Below, piece after piece: positions 1 through 9,274 of a stretch of 64,000 nt of DNA. The stretch's first letter is position 1. Each line of letters begins with the position of its first letter. The stretch covers positions 2,976,001 through 3,040,000 of the forward strand of contig NZ_JAUTAG010000001.1 of NCBI RefSeq assembly GCF_030818255.1, in the 5' to 3' direction. Source of the DNA: Microbacterium sp. SORGH_AS_0969. Lineage in GTDB: Bacteria > Actinomycetota > Actinomycetes > Actinomycetales > Microbacteriaceae. The notes beneath the pieces were generated by a model, which saw only the letters and a program-made list of their open reading frames with translations, searched no databases and was not told the DNA's origin. A program made the position numbers and the translations under genes.

Positions 1-299
1 GGCTGCGGTGGGCGGCCATGGTGATCGGGGTCGCGCTCATCGCCGTGGCCACCGCCGTCGCCGGCCCCGTCGGATTCATCGCCCTGGCCGCTCCCCAGAT
101 CGCGCGTCGCGTCTGGCTCACCGGCACGATCCCGTTCGCCGCCTCGGCGTTCGTGGGGGCCGCGCTTCTCGGCGCGAGCGATCTGATCGCCTCCCGCGCG
201 CTTGCCCCCGTCATGCTGCCGACGGGCCTCGTGACGGTCTGCCTCGGAGGCGTCTATTTGGCCTGGCTGCTCACCTCGCGAGAAAGGACCCGTCGATGA
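1..299 (+). CDS. FecCD-family siderophore ABC transporter permease, C-terminal fragment
   Basis: The reading frame is open from the window edge, so only the last ~98 residues are present. The segment GPVGFIALAAPQIARR is the signature of FecCD/BtuC permeases, which form the membrane channel for ferric-siderophore or cobalamin import. It is followed by two more hydrophobic helices and a short basic end (TSRERTRR). The stop overlaps the ATG of the next gene, a siderophore-interacting reductase, in an ATGA arrangement. This supports iron-siderophore rather than B12 uptake as the substrate class. The exact siderophore cannot be read from this fragment. Confidence 0.85.
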   Translation, partial: LRWAAMVIGVALIAVATAVAGPVGFIALAAPQIARRVWLTGTIPFAASAFVGAALLGASDLIASRALAPVMLPTGLVTVCLGGVYLAWLLTSRERTRR

Positions 300-1132
300 C
301 TGTTCGAGACGATCGCCCAGGATACGAGGCGCGTGTGGTCGCCGTGTCCCGGGTCACGCCGCACATGGTGCGCGTGACCCTCGGAGCGATCGGCGGTCTC
401 GACGGATCCCGGCTGCCGGATGCCGGGCCGGCGGACGAGTTCTTCGGTCTGTGGGTGCCGGTGCCCGGCGCGCAACCCGTCAAGAGGTACTACACGGTGC
501 GGCATCACCGCGCAGACCGTGGTGAGATCGACGTCGACCTGCTCCTGCACGGCGCGGGCCCCGCGACAGAGTGGGCCGCCCGCGCCGCTGTCGGAGACAC
601 CGTCGCTTTCGACGCCCCGCGCGGGCATTATGCCCCGCCGCCCGATACGTCGAGCCTGCTCCTCTGCGGCGACGCGACGGCGCTCCCTGCTCTCGGGCGC
701 ATTCTCGAGGAACGGCTGCCGCATCGGGAGGCGCCCCCGGCGACGCTCGTCATCGGCGTCGATGATCCCGCCGACCGCTCCGACCTGGCCGTACGCCCGG
801 GCGACGACGTTCTGTGGTGCTCGTCGGAGGACCTCGTCGACGAGACGCGACGCCGGTGCGGATTCGATCCGACCGCGTACGTCTGGTTCTCGGGAGAGGC
901 CGCCGACATGAGGGCTGTTCGCGCGCGGCTGCGCCGAGAGCTCGGCATCCCTGCCCAGCGGTGGACGACGATGGGCTACTGGCGTCGTGACAGCGAGCGC
1001 TGGTCTGCCCGTCTCGACGCGGCAGGGCCCGCGTTCAAGGCCGCGATCGACGAGGTGCTCGCGGCACCGGTCGACGAGGAGACGCAGGCCGACCTCCTCG
1101 AGGAGCTGCTGTCGTCGAAGGGTCTGTTGTGA
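296..1132 (+). CDS. Siderophore-interacting protein (FAD-dependent ferric reductase family)
   Basis: A 278-residue protein of the SIP/ViuB family, which reduces Fe(III)-siderophores in the cytosol using NAD(P)H or ferredoxin and releases Fe(II). The FAD-binding motif RYYTVR is at about residues 63-68, an NAD-binding-like segment (LLLCGDATALPALG) is near 122, and the family-typical GYWR is near 225. The ATG at 296 overlaps the stop of the upstream permease by four bases, so the two are translationally coupled. The C-terminal helical extension after GYWR is usual in actinobacterial members. The next gene starts 262 bases away and is unrelated. Confidence 0.9.
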   Translation: MTVRDDRPGYEARVVAVSRVTPHMVRVTLGAIGGLDGSRLPDAGPADEFFGLWVPVPGAQPVKRYYTVRHHRADRGEIDVDLLLHGAGPATEWAARAAVGDTVAFDAPRGHYAPPPDTSSLLLCGDATALPALGRILEERLPHREAPPATLVIGVDDPADRSDLAVRPGDDVLWCSSEDLVDETRRRCGFDPTAYVWFSGEAADMRAVRARLRRELGIPAQRWTTMGYWRRDSERWSARLDAAGPAFKAAIDEVLAAPVDEETQADLLEELLSSKGLL

Positions 1133-1394
1133 CGCCGGATGCCGGTGCGGACGGCGTCGCGGCGCATCACGGGAGCGATGAGGAGGATCCCTCCATTCGA
1201 TGGGGGCATCCTTTGGCCTTGTCATCTGTACGTGCCCCGGCCTACTAGGCTGTAAAAGCACTGTGCTCGGGCATCCCTCCGAGCGCGTGTCGACCGTGAG
1301 GCCGCACTCGTGGCATCCACCGGTCGAGAAGACCGCGGGTGCCTCCGCCCCCGTGGCCGAACAAATGGGCGACCAGAAATCGCAAGGAGGCGCG
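1133..1394 (+). other. Non-coding leader region of gltA
   Basis: This 262-base gap holds a weak 7-bp hairpin just after the upstream stop (1131-1137 with 1152-1158) and a -10-like TAGGCT at 1246-1251. No well-spaced -35 is visible; TTGTCA at 1219-1224 is 21 bases from the hexamer. If TAGGCT is the promoter, the gltA mRNA has a 5' leader of about 135 bases. I see no recognisable riboswitch in it. Confidence 0.3.
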
Positions 1395-2693
<1,299 letters not shown>

Positions 2694-2706
2694 TCCCGCC
2701 GCCGGA

Positions 2707-2740
2707 AACGCCCCGTCTCTCTTCCGAGGGACGGGGCGTT
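2707..2740 (+). terminator. Intrinsic terminator after gltA
   Basis: An 11-bp perfect stem (2707-2717 with 2730-2740, AACGCCCCGTC and its complement) with a 12-base loop starts 13 bases after the gltA stop. It is followed only by a short T run (CCGATTTG), as is common in high-GC actinobacteria. Confidence 0.75.
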
Positions 2741-2752
2741 CCGATTTGCGGG

Positions 2753-2780
2753 CCAGCGCGGGTAGGCCCAGCGCGGGTAG
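2753..2780. repeat. Short 15-bp-period tandem repeat
   Basis: CCAGCGCGGGTAG occurs at 2753-2765 and again at 2768-2780. It lies just before the 65-bp inverted repeat in the gltA/dapD convergent gap. It may be slippage; no function is evident. Confidence 0.6.
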
Positions 2781-2786
2781 CGCGCG

Positions 2787-2851
2787 CATAAACGCGATCC
2801 ACGCGCAGAAACACGGGGAGAGCGCGTTTCTGTGCGTGGATCGCGTTTATG
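2787..2851. repeat. 65-bp inverted repeat, family A copy 1
   Basis: Two 26-base arms (2787-2812 and 2826-2851) are complementary except for one position, which would be a G-U pair in RNA. The 13-base loop contains GGGGAGAGC. The outer ends are CATAAACGC and GCGTTTATG. The element sits between convergent gltA and dapD, separate from the gltA terminator. Copies of identical length occur at 20114 and 61709. By hand alignment this copy shares 54 of 65 bases with the copy at 61709 and 52 of 65 with the one at 20114. It may be a REP-like element or a bidirectional transcript-end structure. Confidence 0.9.
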
Positions 2852-2869
2852 AGAGGGGAGTGCCGCGGC

Positions 2870-3781
2870 TCAGGCGTGCAGCGCCTCGTTCAGCGTCACG
2901 CCGACACCCGCTCGCGCCGAGGCTTCGACGGCGCCCGTCAGCGAATTGCGCCGGAACAGGATGCCGTTGCGCCCCGACAACTCGCCCGCCTTGACGACCT
3001 CGTCGCCGACCTTCACCTTCGTGCCGGCCGTGACATAGAGGCCCGCCTCGACGACGCAGTCGTCGCCGAGCGAGATGCCGATGCCCGCGTTGGCACCCAG
3101 CAGCGTGCGCGCACCGATCGAGACGCGGTGGGTCCCGCCGCCGGAGAGGGTGCCCATGATCGAGGCGCCGCCGCCGATGTCGGTCCCGTCGCCGATCACC
3201 ACGCCCTGCGAGACACGTCCTTCGATCATCGAGGAGCCGAGCGTGCCGGCGTTGAAGTTCACGAAGCCCTCGTGCATCACCGTCGTGCCGGGGGAGAGGT
3301 GCGCGCCGAGGCGAACACGCGAGGCGTCGGCGATCCGGACGCCGGCCGGGGAGACGTAGTCCGTGAGGCGCGGGAACTTGTCGAGCCCCTGGATCTGGAT
3401 GCCGTGCCTCTGGAGCGCGGGACGCAGGCGCGCCGCGTCATCGGGGTGGATCGGGCCGGCGTTGGTCCACGCGACGTTGGGGAGGTGCCCGAAGATGCCG
3501 TCGAGGTTGATCTCGTTCGGGCGCACGAGCAGGTGCGACAGCGCGTGGAGGCGCAGATAGGCGTCGACCGTGGACGTCGGGGCCGCGTCGGCATCGATGG
3601 TCAGTGACACCGTCTCGATACGGACATTGCGGCGCTCATCGGCCCCGGCCTGGGCCTCGAGATCGGTGGAGACCTCGGGCTCGCCGCCCAGGGACGGCTT
3701 CGGGAACCACGCGTCGAGCACGGTCCCTCCCTCGGCGATGGTCGAGAGTCCGGCAGCGCTGATACGTCGTTCGTTGCTCAC
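2870..3781 (-). CDS. dapD: Tetrahydrodipicolinate N-succinyltransferase (actinobacterial DapD)
   Basis: 303 residues. Transfers succinyl from succinyl-CoA to tetrahydrodipicolinate in the succinylase branch of diaminopimelate/lysine synthesis. The N-terminal half carries the actinobacterial DapD domain ([20 protein letters not shown]). The C-terminal half (about residues 150-270) is a left-handed beta-helix of hexapeptide repeats, with [13 protein letters not shown] and [10 protein letters not shown] typical of the active-site trimer. It starts with GTG at 3781, six bases after TAGCCT, so the mRNA is probably leaderless. It is divergent from dapE, the later step of the same pathway, across a 44-base gap. 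Confidence 0.93.
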   Translation of the reverse strand: MSNERRISAAGLSTIAEGGTVLDAWFPKPSLGGEPEVSTDLEAQAGADERRNVRIETVSLTIDADAAPTSTVDAYLRLHALSHLLVRPNEINLDGIFGHLPNVAWTNAGPIHPDDAARLRPALQRHGIQIQGLDKFPRLTDYVSPAGVRIADASRVRLGAHLSPGTTVMHEGFVNFNAGTLGSSMIEGRVSQGVVIGDGTDIGGGASIMGTLSGGGTHRVSIGARTLLGANAGIGISLGDDCVVEAGLYVTAGTKVKVGDEVVKAGELSGRNGILFRRNSLTGAVEASARAGVGVTLNEALHA

Positions 3782-3787
3782 GGCTCC

Positions 3788-3793
3788 AGGCTA
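3788..3793 (-). promoter_or_regulatory. -10 element of dapD (leaderless)
   Basis: TAGCCT on the minus strand ends six bases before the GTG start of dapD. This spacing would place the transcription start at or next to the start codon. Confidence 0.6.
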
Positions 3794-3812
3794 CCGGCGG
3801 CACCGCGCTGGA

Positions 3813-3818
3813 TAGGAT
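3813..3818 (+). promoter_or_regulatory. -10 element of dapE (leaderless)
   Basis: TAGGAT is seven bases before the dapE ATG at 3826, and no Shine-Dalgarno fits in the space. The divergent dapD and dapE promoters lie within 31 bases of each other, so they may compete. Confidence 0.6.
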
Positions 3819-3825
3819 CGGGGGC

Positions 3826-4902
3826 ATGCCGTCGCTCGATCTCACGTCGTCCTCGCTCGATCTCACGCGCGCCATCTGCGACATCCCGAGCGTGTCCGGC
3901 GACGAGACCACTCTCGCGGATGCCATCGCCGCCGCCCTGGCCGACTACGACCACCTCGAGGTCATCCGGGACGAGGACACGATCGTCGCGCGCACCGACC
4001 TCGGCCGCGCACGTCGGGTGGTGATCGCCGGGCACATCGACACCGTGCCCATCAACCGCAACCTCCCCGTCGAGGACCGCGACGTCGACGGCGAAGCCGT
4101 GCTCTGGGGCCGCGGGACCGTCGATATGAAGGCGGGGGTCGCCGTGCAGCTCAAGTTGGCCGCAGAGCTCGTCGCGCCCCCGGTCGACATCACGTGGATG
4201 TGGTACGACCACGAGGAGGTCGACTCGTCGCTGAACGGTCTGGGACGACTCTCGCGCAACCGGCCCGATCTCTTCGTCGGAGACTTCGCGATCCTGGGGG
4301 AACCCAGTAACGGCGAGGTCGAGGGGGGATGCAACGGCACGCTTCGCGCCGTCATCCGAACCGACGGCGTCCGCGCGCACAGCGCTCGGTCGTGGATCGG
4401 TGAGAACGCGATCCACAAGGCGGCGCCGATTCTCGCGCGCCTCGCCGAGTACCGCGCTCGTGAGATCGAGGTCGAGGGGCTGCTCTATCGCGAAGGTCTC
4501 AACGCCGTGAAGATCTCCGGGGGAGTCGCGGGCAACGTGATCCCCGACGCGTGCGAGGTCGAGGTGAACTACCGCTTCGCCCCGAGTCGCGACGCCGCGG
4601 GTGCCGAACGAGTGGTCCGCGATGTGTTCACCGGTTTCGACGTCGAGATATTCGACGTCGCCGAGGGCGCGCGTCCGGGTCTCGATGCGCCGCTGGCGCA
4701 GGAGTTCGTGGCGGCGGTCGGCGCCACACCCCGTCCGAAGTACGGATGGACCGACGTCGCCCGGTTCTCGGCGCTCGGCATCCCGGCCGTCAACTACGGC
4801 CCGGGCGATCCGCACCTCGCGCACCACGACGAGGAGCGCGTTCCCGTGGCGCAGATCGACGCCGTGGAACACGGCCTGCGAGCGTGGCTGAGCGGGTCGT
4901 GA
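3826..4902 (+). CDS. dapE: Succinyl-diaminopimelate desuccinylase
   Basis: 358 residues of the M20 metallopeptidase family. Hydrolyses N-succinyl-LL-diaminopimelate to succinate and LL-DAP, feeding lysine and peptidoglycan. Zinc ligands and catalytic residues are visible: His in AGHIDTVP (about residue 68), Asp in [10 protein letters not shown] (about 101), the Glu pair in DHEEVDS (about 129), Glu in [14 protein letters not shown] (about 158) and His in the C-terminal HLAHHDEER. The lid/dimerisation domain lies between about 170 and 280. The start is ATG 3826 just after a leaderless-type promoter. The downstream mannosyltransferase overlaps it by four bases. Confidence 0.92.
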   Translation: MPSLDLTSSSLDLTRAICDIPSVSGDETTLADAIAAALADYDHLEVIRDEDTIVARTDLGRARRVVIAGHIDTVPINRNLPVEDRDVDGEAVLWGRGTVDMKAGVAVQLKLAAELVAPPVDITWMWYDHEEVDSSLNGLGRLSRNRPDLFVGDFAILGEPSNGEVEGGCNGTLRAVIRTDGVRAHSARSWIGENAIHKAAPILARLAEYRAREIEVEGLLYREGLNAVKISGGVAGNVIPDACEVEVNYRFAPSRDAAGAERVVRDVFTGFDVEIFDVAEGARPGLDAPLAQEFVAAVGATPRPKYGWTDVARFSALGIPAVNYGPGDPHLAHHDEERVPVAQIDAVEHGLRAWLSGS

Positions 4903-6122
4903 CCACCGAGGTCGCGGCATCCGGAACCGTCCGGGGATGGGCTCGTCTGCCCGTGCCGTGGCGTATCGCCCTGATCTACGTCGCGGCCCGCGTTGTCACG
5001 ACGGTCTTCTTCCTGCTCGCGGCGGGGATGTCGGGACCGGCATCGCGTTACGGCGTCGACCCGTCGCTGGGAGAGCTCGCCCTCGGGTGGGACGCGCAGT
5101 GGTACTGGCTTGCGGCCGTGTCGGGGTATCCGTCCGTGCTGCCCGTCAACGCCGAGGGGGCGGTGTCGGAGAACGCGTGGGCGTTCCTTCCGCTGTACCC
5201 GTACCTCTCGGCGGGGCTGGGGGCTCTTCTGGGGTCCTGGGGTGCCGGGGCGGTCACGATCTCGCTCCTCGCCGGTTACGGCGCGAGCCTGACGCTGCAC
5301 ACGCTCTTCCGTGATCGCGTGGGCGATGCGGCGGCCACCTGGGCGGTGGTCTTCTTCGCCGCCGGTCCCTTGGCCGCGCTTTTCCAGGTCGGATACGCCG
5401 AATCGCTGTTCCTGTTCCTCCTCTTCATGGCGCTGCGCTGCGTACAGCGACGGCGATGGGGGTGGCTGTACCTCCTCGTCCCCGTCATGGGGTTCACCCG
5501 GCCGGGAATCCTCGCTTTCGCGCTGTTCCTCGCCCTGTACGGCATCCACCGTTTCGTCCGGCGTCGCAGCGATCCGCTCCCGAGACGCGAGAGTGTGCAC
5601 ATCGTCGCCCTCGGGCTCGTCAGCGTGGTCGTCGGCTTCGCGTGGCAGAGCATCGCGGCGATGGTCACGGGCGACGCGGGCGCGTACCTCGCGACGGAGC
5701 TCGCGTGGCGCCGCAACTGGATCGCCGATGCGAGCGGCCATTTCATCCCGATCGAGGGTTGGGTGCAGGCCGCCGCGTTCTGGTTCACCCAGTGGGGACT
5801 CGGGGCCTGGCTCGGCTACGTCGCGCTGGTGGTCCTCGTCGTGGGGGTCTCTCTCGCGCTGTGGTTCCTCGGCCCGGTTCGACGGCTCGGTGTCGAGGTG
5901 CGCCTCTGGTCGGCCAGCTATCTGATCTACCTGCTCCTCGTGTTCTTCCCGCAGTCGAGCATCTTCCGGTTGCTCCTGCCGGTGTCGCCCCTGTGGGGAG
6001 CACTCGCGGTGCCTCGGTCCACCGCCTGGCGCGTCGGGGTCCTCGCCCTGGCTTTGCTCGGGCAGTGGTGGTGGATCTACAACATGTACGCCCTGGCCAA
6101 CACCTACTGGCAGATCCCTTGA
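4899..6122 (+). CDS. PIG-V-like integral membrane mannosyltransferase
   Basis: About 407 residues with roughly ten hydrophobic segments. [16 protein letters not shown] (about residue 63) and [13 protein letters not shown] (about 90) are the loop motifs of the PIG-V/Gpi18-like polyprenyl-phosphate-mannose transferase family. In actinobacteria such proteins add mannose to lipoglycans or glycoproteins at the outer membrane face. The acceptor here is unknown. GTG 4899 is preferred because it overlaps the dapE stop as GTGA; GTG 4884 in the same frame is possible. Co-transcription with dapE looks positional rather than functional. Confidence 0.8.
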   Translation: MTTEVAASGTVRGWARLPVPWRIALIYVAARVVTTVFFLLAAGMSGPASRYGVDPSLGELALGWDAQWYWLAAVSGYPSVLPVNAEGAVSENAWAFLPLYPYLSAGLGALLGSWGAGAVTISLLAGYGASLTLHTLFRDRVGDAAATWAVVFFAAGPLAALFQVGYAESLFLFLLFMALRCVQRRRWGWLYLLVPVMGFTRPGILAFALFLALYGIHRFVRRRSDPLPRRESVHIVALGLVSVVVGFAWQSIAAMVTGDAGAYLATELAWRRNWIADASGHFIPIEGWVQAAAFWFTQWGLGAWLGYVALVVLVVGVSLALWFLGPVRRLGVEVRLWSASYLIYLLLVFFPQSSIFRLLLPVSPLWGALAVPRSTAWRVGVLALALLGQWWWIYNMYALANTYWQIP

Positions 6123-6215
6123 ACGGATGCCGTGCCGCCGCTCGCCGCGCCGGACGACGCGCGACGCGCGCTACCGGTAAACTGTCAGGAGACCAACGAC
6201 GAAAAGGGGGCCGCG

Positions 6216-6389
6216 ATGGCAGCCATGAAGCCGCGAACCGGTGACGGACCGATGGAGGCCGTGAAGGAGGGCCGGCTGATCATCGTGCGCGTGCCGCTCG
6301 AGGGTGGCGGGCGACTCGTCGTCTCGGTGAACGATGCCGAGGCGAAGGAACTGCACGACGTGCTCGGTGGTGTCGTCAACGCATCCTGA
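6216..6389 (+). CDS. DUF3117 small conserved protein
   Basis: 57 residues. MAAMKPRTGDGPMEAVKEGR and VPLEGGGRLVV are the hallmarks of DUF3117, a small single-copy actinobacterial protein of unknown function. ATG 6216 follows a purine-rich tract (GAAAAGGGGG, 6201-6210). A -10-like TAAACT lies at 6178-6183, giving a leader of about 26 bases. A bidirectional terminator follows. The length matches the family, so earlier in-frame ATG codons (for example 6132) are rejected. Confidence 0.9.
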   Translation: MAAMKPRTGDGPMEAVKEGRLIIVRVPLEGGGRLVVSVNDAEAKELHDVLGGVVNAS

Positions 6390-6399
6390 CGGAACTTCA

Positions 6400-6439
6400 C
6401 GAGAGAAGGCCGGTCCCTGACGGGGCCGGCCTTCTCTCG
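6400..6439. terminator. Bidirectional terminator between DUF3117 gene and O-methyltransferase
   Basis: A 14-bp perfect stem (6400-6413 with 6426-6439, CGAGAGAAGGCCGG and its complement) with a 12-base loop lies in the 97-base gap between convergent genes. The arms carry a pyrimidine run on the distal side on both strands. Confidence 0.8.
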
Positions 6440-6486
6440 TTGGTGAGTATCGCGGTGCAGCGGATGAATCGCGGGGTTATGCCCGC

Positions 6487-7125
6487 TCAGGACGTCGGCG
6501 AGACGGTCGTCAGCTGAAGGAGCCCTTCGCCCGTGGTGGACAGGGCTCCGAAGACGGCGGGTGAGGCCTGCACCTCCTGGATGAGGGAGCGGTACGCCGT
6601 CGTCACCGCGTCGCGGCGAACGGGATCGGCGACGGCGCCGCCCGCGAGGACGCGCGGAATGAGCACCGTGCCGCCCGCGCGCACGAGGCGCAGGCCGTGC
6701 TCGACGTATTCGATGACGCCGTCGGGGTCGGCGTCGATGAAGACGATGTCGTACGACGCTTCGTTCATGCGGGGGAGGACTTCGGCCGCACGACCGGTGA
6801 TGAAGCGTGCTCGAGCCGCAGGAATCCGCGCATCGGCGAACGCGGCACGCGCGGCTCCGAGATGCTCCGGCTCGCTGTCGATGGTGGTCAGCGTGGCGCG
6901 CGGAGAACCGTGCAAGAGCCAGAGTCCCGAGACGCCGCCGCCCGTGCCGACCTCGACGACGTTCAGCGCGCGCGTCGCGGCCGCGAGAAGCGCCGTCTGC
7001 GCGCCGACCGCGGGGCTGATCGGGGCGGCACCCAGCTCGAGCGCGTGCGCGCGAGCCCGGGCGATGTGCTCCGGCTCCACCGTCGATTCCTGCACGAACC
7101 GTTCGTTCGCCTCGTAACCACTCAC
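6487..7125 (-). CDS. Class I SAM-dependent O-methyltransferase
   Basis: 212 residues, close in length and motifs to the cation-dependent O-methyltransferase family (M. tuberculosis Rv1220c type). The SAM-binding glycine loop VVEVGTGGGVSG lies at about residues 56-67 and the metal/SAM acidic motif IVFIDADPDG at about 127-136. The substrate is not known for this clade. The GTG at 7125 has GGAGG five bases upstream. It stands divergent from tatB, as in mycobacteria, but the sigE and htrA genes that separate them there are absent. Confidence 0.87.
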   Translation of the reverse strand: MSGYEANERFVQESTVEPEHIARARAHALELGAAPISPAVGAQTALLAAATRALNVVEVGTGGGVSGLWLLHGSPRATLTTIDSEPEHLGAARAAFADARIPAARARFITGRAAEVLPRMNEASYDIVFIDADPDGVIEYVEHGLRLVRAGGTVLIPRVLAGGAVADPVRRDAVTTAYRSLIQEVQASPAVFGALSTTGEGLLQLTTVSPTS

Positions 7126-7184
7126 CTGGACCTCCGTGCCCAGGCTAGAGGGCGGGGTCGTGCCGGAGGCCGAGGCGCGGCGGG

Positions 7185-7190
7185 TAATCT
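7185..7190 (+). promoter_or_regulatory. -10 element of tatB (leaderless)
   Basis: TAATCT is exactly six bases before the tatB ATG at 7197. Confidence 0.6.
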
Positions 7191-7196
7191 GAACTC

Positions 7197-7568
7197 ATGT
7201 TCTTCGGGCTCACCATCGAGAAGCTCATGCTGATCGGTGTGGTCGCCGCACTCGTCATCGGCCCCGAGCGCCTCCCCAAGTACGCCGAAGCCCTCGCGAA
7301 GCTCACCCGTCGCGCGAAAGAGACGCTGCAGGGAGCGAAATCGCGCATGCGCGAGGAGATGGGGCCGGAGTTCGACGAGGTCGACTGGCGCAAGCTCGAC
7401 CCGCGTCAGTACGACCCGCGTCGCATCGTCCGCGAAGCTCTCCTCGACGACACCCCGACGGCGACGATGCGCGCCGCCGGTGCCGCCGCCGTCGCCGCGC
7501 GTGTCACACCCGAGAAGCCGCCCTTCGTTCCCGGGTCGGTTCCCCCGTTCGACGACGAGTCCACCTGA
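7197..7568 (+). CDS. tatB: Sec-independent protein translocase component TatB
   Basis: 123 residues. A short N-terminal extracytoplasmic tip, one hydrophobic helix (about residues 7-25, KLMLIGVVAALVIGPERLP, with the conserved GPERLP hinge) and an amphipathic helix rich in Lys/Arg/Glu fit TatB. TatB binds twin-arginine signal peptides with TatC. The phenylalanine-glycine-rich TatA pattern is absent and the tail is longer than in TatA, so TatB is preferred. It has a leaderless-type promoter and converges on mrp with only 27 bases between the stops. Confidence 0.85.
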   Translation: MFFGLTIEKLMLIGVVAALVIGPERLPKYAEALAKLTRRAKETLQGAKSRMREEMGPEFDEVDWRKLDPRQYDPRRIVREALLDDTPTATMRAAGAAAVAARVTPEKPPFVPGSVPPFDDEST

Positions 7569-7595
7569 GACGCGCCGCCCGTCAGCGGGCAGTGG

Positions 7596-8750
7596 TCACG
7601 CCGACGGGGTGACGCGGAGCGCTCGTCCCACGAGCCCGCGCGGGTTGACCGCGAGAGCCGCCGCCGCCGCGTCGATGGCACGCGACGCGGGATCGTCGGG
7701 TGCGCCGAGCACCACGGGGTGACCGTCGTCTCCGCCTCCGCGCAGTGCCGGGCTCAACGGCACGGATGCCAGGAGGGGCACGTCGGAGTCGGCGGTCGAC
7801 AGGGCGCGAGCCACGGCCTCGCCGCCGCCGGAGCCGAACAGGTCGAGCGAGCTGCCGTCCGGGAGCGTCATCGCGGCCATGTTCTCGATGACCCCGATCA
7901 CGCGCTGCCCCGTCTGACGGGCAACCGTTCCGGAACGGACCGCGACATCAGCCGCCGCCGCCTGCGGAGTGGTCACGACGAGGACGTCGGCGTGGGGGAG
8001 CAGCTGGCCCACGGAGATCGCCACGTCGCCCGTTCCCGGCGGCATGTCGAGCAGCAGCACATCGAGGTCCCCGAAGAACACGTCGGTGAGGAACTGCTGC
8101 ACGGTGCGGTGGAGCATCGGACCCCGCCACGCGACGGCGCCCGCGGCATCCTCTCCCGGACGACGGAGGAACATACCGATCGAGATCACCTTCACCCCGT
8201 AGGCCACCGGCGGCAGGATGAGCTCGTCGATCCTTGTCGGGGCGGGCGGAAGGCCGTCGGCATCGATCAGGCCGAGCAGCCCGGGGATCGAGAAGCCGTG
8301 CACGTCGGCGTCGATCAAGCCGACGCGGAGGCCTCGGGCCGCGAGAGCGACCGCGAGATTGGCTGTCAACGTCGACTTCCCCACACCGCCTTTGCCGCTG
8401 GTGACGGCGATGACGCGCGTGAGCGAGTCCGGGCCGAAGGGCATCTCCCGCTTCGCCCGACCGCCACGGAGCTTCTCGGTGAGGGCTCTGCGCTCGTCGG
8501 GCGACATCACCCCGACGCGCACGTCGACCGCATCGATCCCGGCGACCGAGGCCGCGGCATCCCGGACATCCCGCTCGATGCGGTCCGCGGCGGGACATCC
8601 GACGATCGTCAGCGCGATCTCGACGTCGGCCGTGGAGCCGTGGACGTCGATCTCGCGCACCATGTCGAGCTCGCCGAGGGGTCGCCGGAGCTCGGGATCG
8701 GTCACCGCGGCGACAGCCGCGCGGACACGTTCGGCGAGTTCGACCGTCAC
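7596..8750 (-). CDS. mrp: Mrp/ApbC-family P-loop ATPase
   Basis: 384 residues. An N-terminal MIP18/DUF59 domain (about 1-85, TDPELRRPLGELDMV) precedes a ParA-like ATPase. Its deviant Walker A SGKGGVGKST is at about 118-127 and DMPPGTGDV is further on. Family members carry Fe-S clusters to apoproteins. The C-terminal CxxC cluster motif of many homologues is missing here (ENMAAMTLPDG), as in several actinobacteria. The GTG at 8750 overlaps the stop of the DUF1003 gene by four bases, making an operon CBS protein - DUF1003 - mrp. Confidence 0.88.
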   Translation of the reverse strand: MTVELAERVRAAVAAVTDPELRRPLGELDMVREIDVHGSTADVEIALTIVGCPAADRIERDVRDAAASVAGIDAVDVRVGVMSPDERRALTEKLRGGRAKREMPFGPDSLTRVIAVTSGKGGVGKSTLTANLAVALAARGLRVGLIDADVHGFSIPGLLGLIDADGLPPAPTRIDELILPPVAYGVKVISIGMFLRRPGEDAAGAVAWRGPMLHRTVQQFLTDVFFGDLDVLLLDMPPGTGDVAISVGQLLPHADVLVVTTPQAAAADVAVRSGTVARQTGQRVIGVIENMAAMTLPDGSSLDLFGSGGGEAVARALSTADSDVPLLASVPLSPALRGGGDDGHPVVLGAPDDPASRAIDAAAAALAVNPRGLVGRALRVTPSA

Positions 8751-9274
8751 GGCGCGGGCCGTGACTGCTCGTCGTGGTCGTCGAGTCGTTGGAGTGCGGC
8801 GCGCAGCTCGGCACGCAGCGTGTCCTTCGTGATGACCTCGTCCGTCAGGTCGCGGACGGCCATGCGCAGGGCGACGATCTCGCGTGCGAGGTACTCGGTA
8901 TCGGCGAGATTGCGCTCGGCGCGCTGACGATCCTGTTCGATCTGCACGCGGTCGCGATCGTCCTGGCGGTTCTGCGCGAGCAGGATCAGGGGGGCCGCGT
9001 ACGACGCCTGCAGAGAGAGCACGAGGGTCAGCGCGGTGAAGCCGATCGCGGCGGAGTCGAAGCGCCAGTCGTCGGGGGCGATCGAGTTCCATCCCATCCA
9101 CAGCACGCAGAACAGCGTCAGCGACAGGAGGAAGGTCGGCGTGCCCATCGCGCGCGCCACCCATTCGGTGAATCGGCCGAAGCGATCGCGAGACGGCTGC
9201 GGCGTACGCGGGGCGAGAACGCGGCCGCGACCGCGGGGCGCGTCGAGAGCGGGCTGGCGGTTGTTCCGAGCCAT
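8747..9274 (-). CDS. DUF1003 membrane protein
   Basis: 175 residues. A basic N-terminus is followed by two transmembrane helices (about 45-62 and 75-98, FLLSLTLFCVLWMGWNSI and the following segment). A charged coiled-coil stretch with QNRQDDRDRVQIEQDRQR comes next; this QNRQxxRDR signature marks DUF1003. The function is unknown. Its start overlaps the stop of the CBS/MgtE_N protein by one base. The constant pairing of these two genes in actinobacteria suggests a joint role, perhaps in divalent-cation handling (inference). Confidence 0.88.
   Translation of the reverse strand: MARNNRQPALDAPRGRGRVLAPRTPQPSRDRFGRFTEWVARAMGTPTFLLSLTLFCVLWMGWNSIAPDDWRFDSAAIGFTALTLVLSLQASYAAPLILLAQNRQDDRDRVQIEQDRQRAERNLADTEYLAREIVALRMAVRDLTDEVITKDTLRAELRAALQRLDDHDEQSRPAP

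Noticed and set aside
1133..1394. A riboswitch in the leader of gltA
   Set aside because: Only a 7-bp hairpin next to the upstream stop is seen, with no conserved aptamer core.
2787..2851. Family A repeats as ordinary intrinsic terminators
   Set aside because: The arms are longer than usual, there is no T run on either strand, and gltA already has a separate terminator; a transcript-end role is still possible and is kept as a hypothesis.
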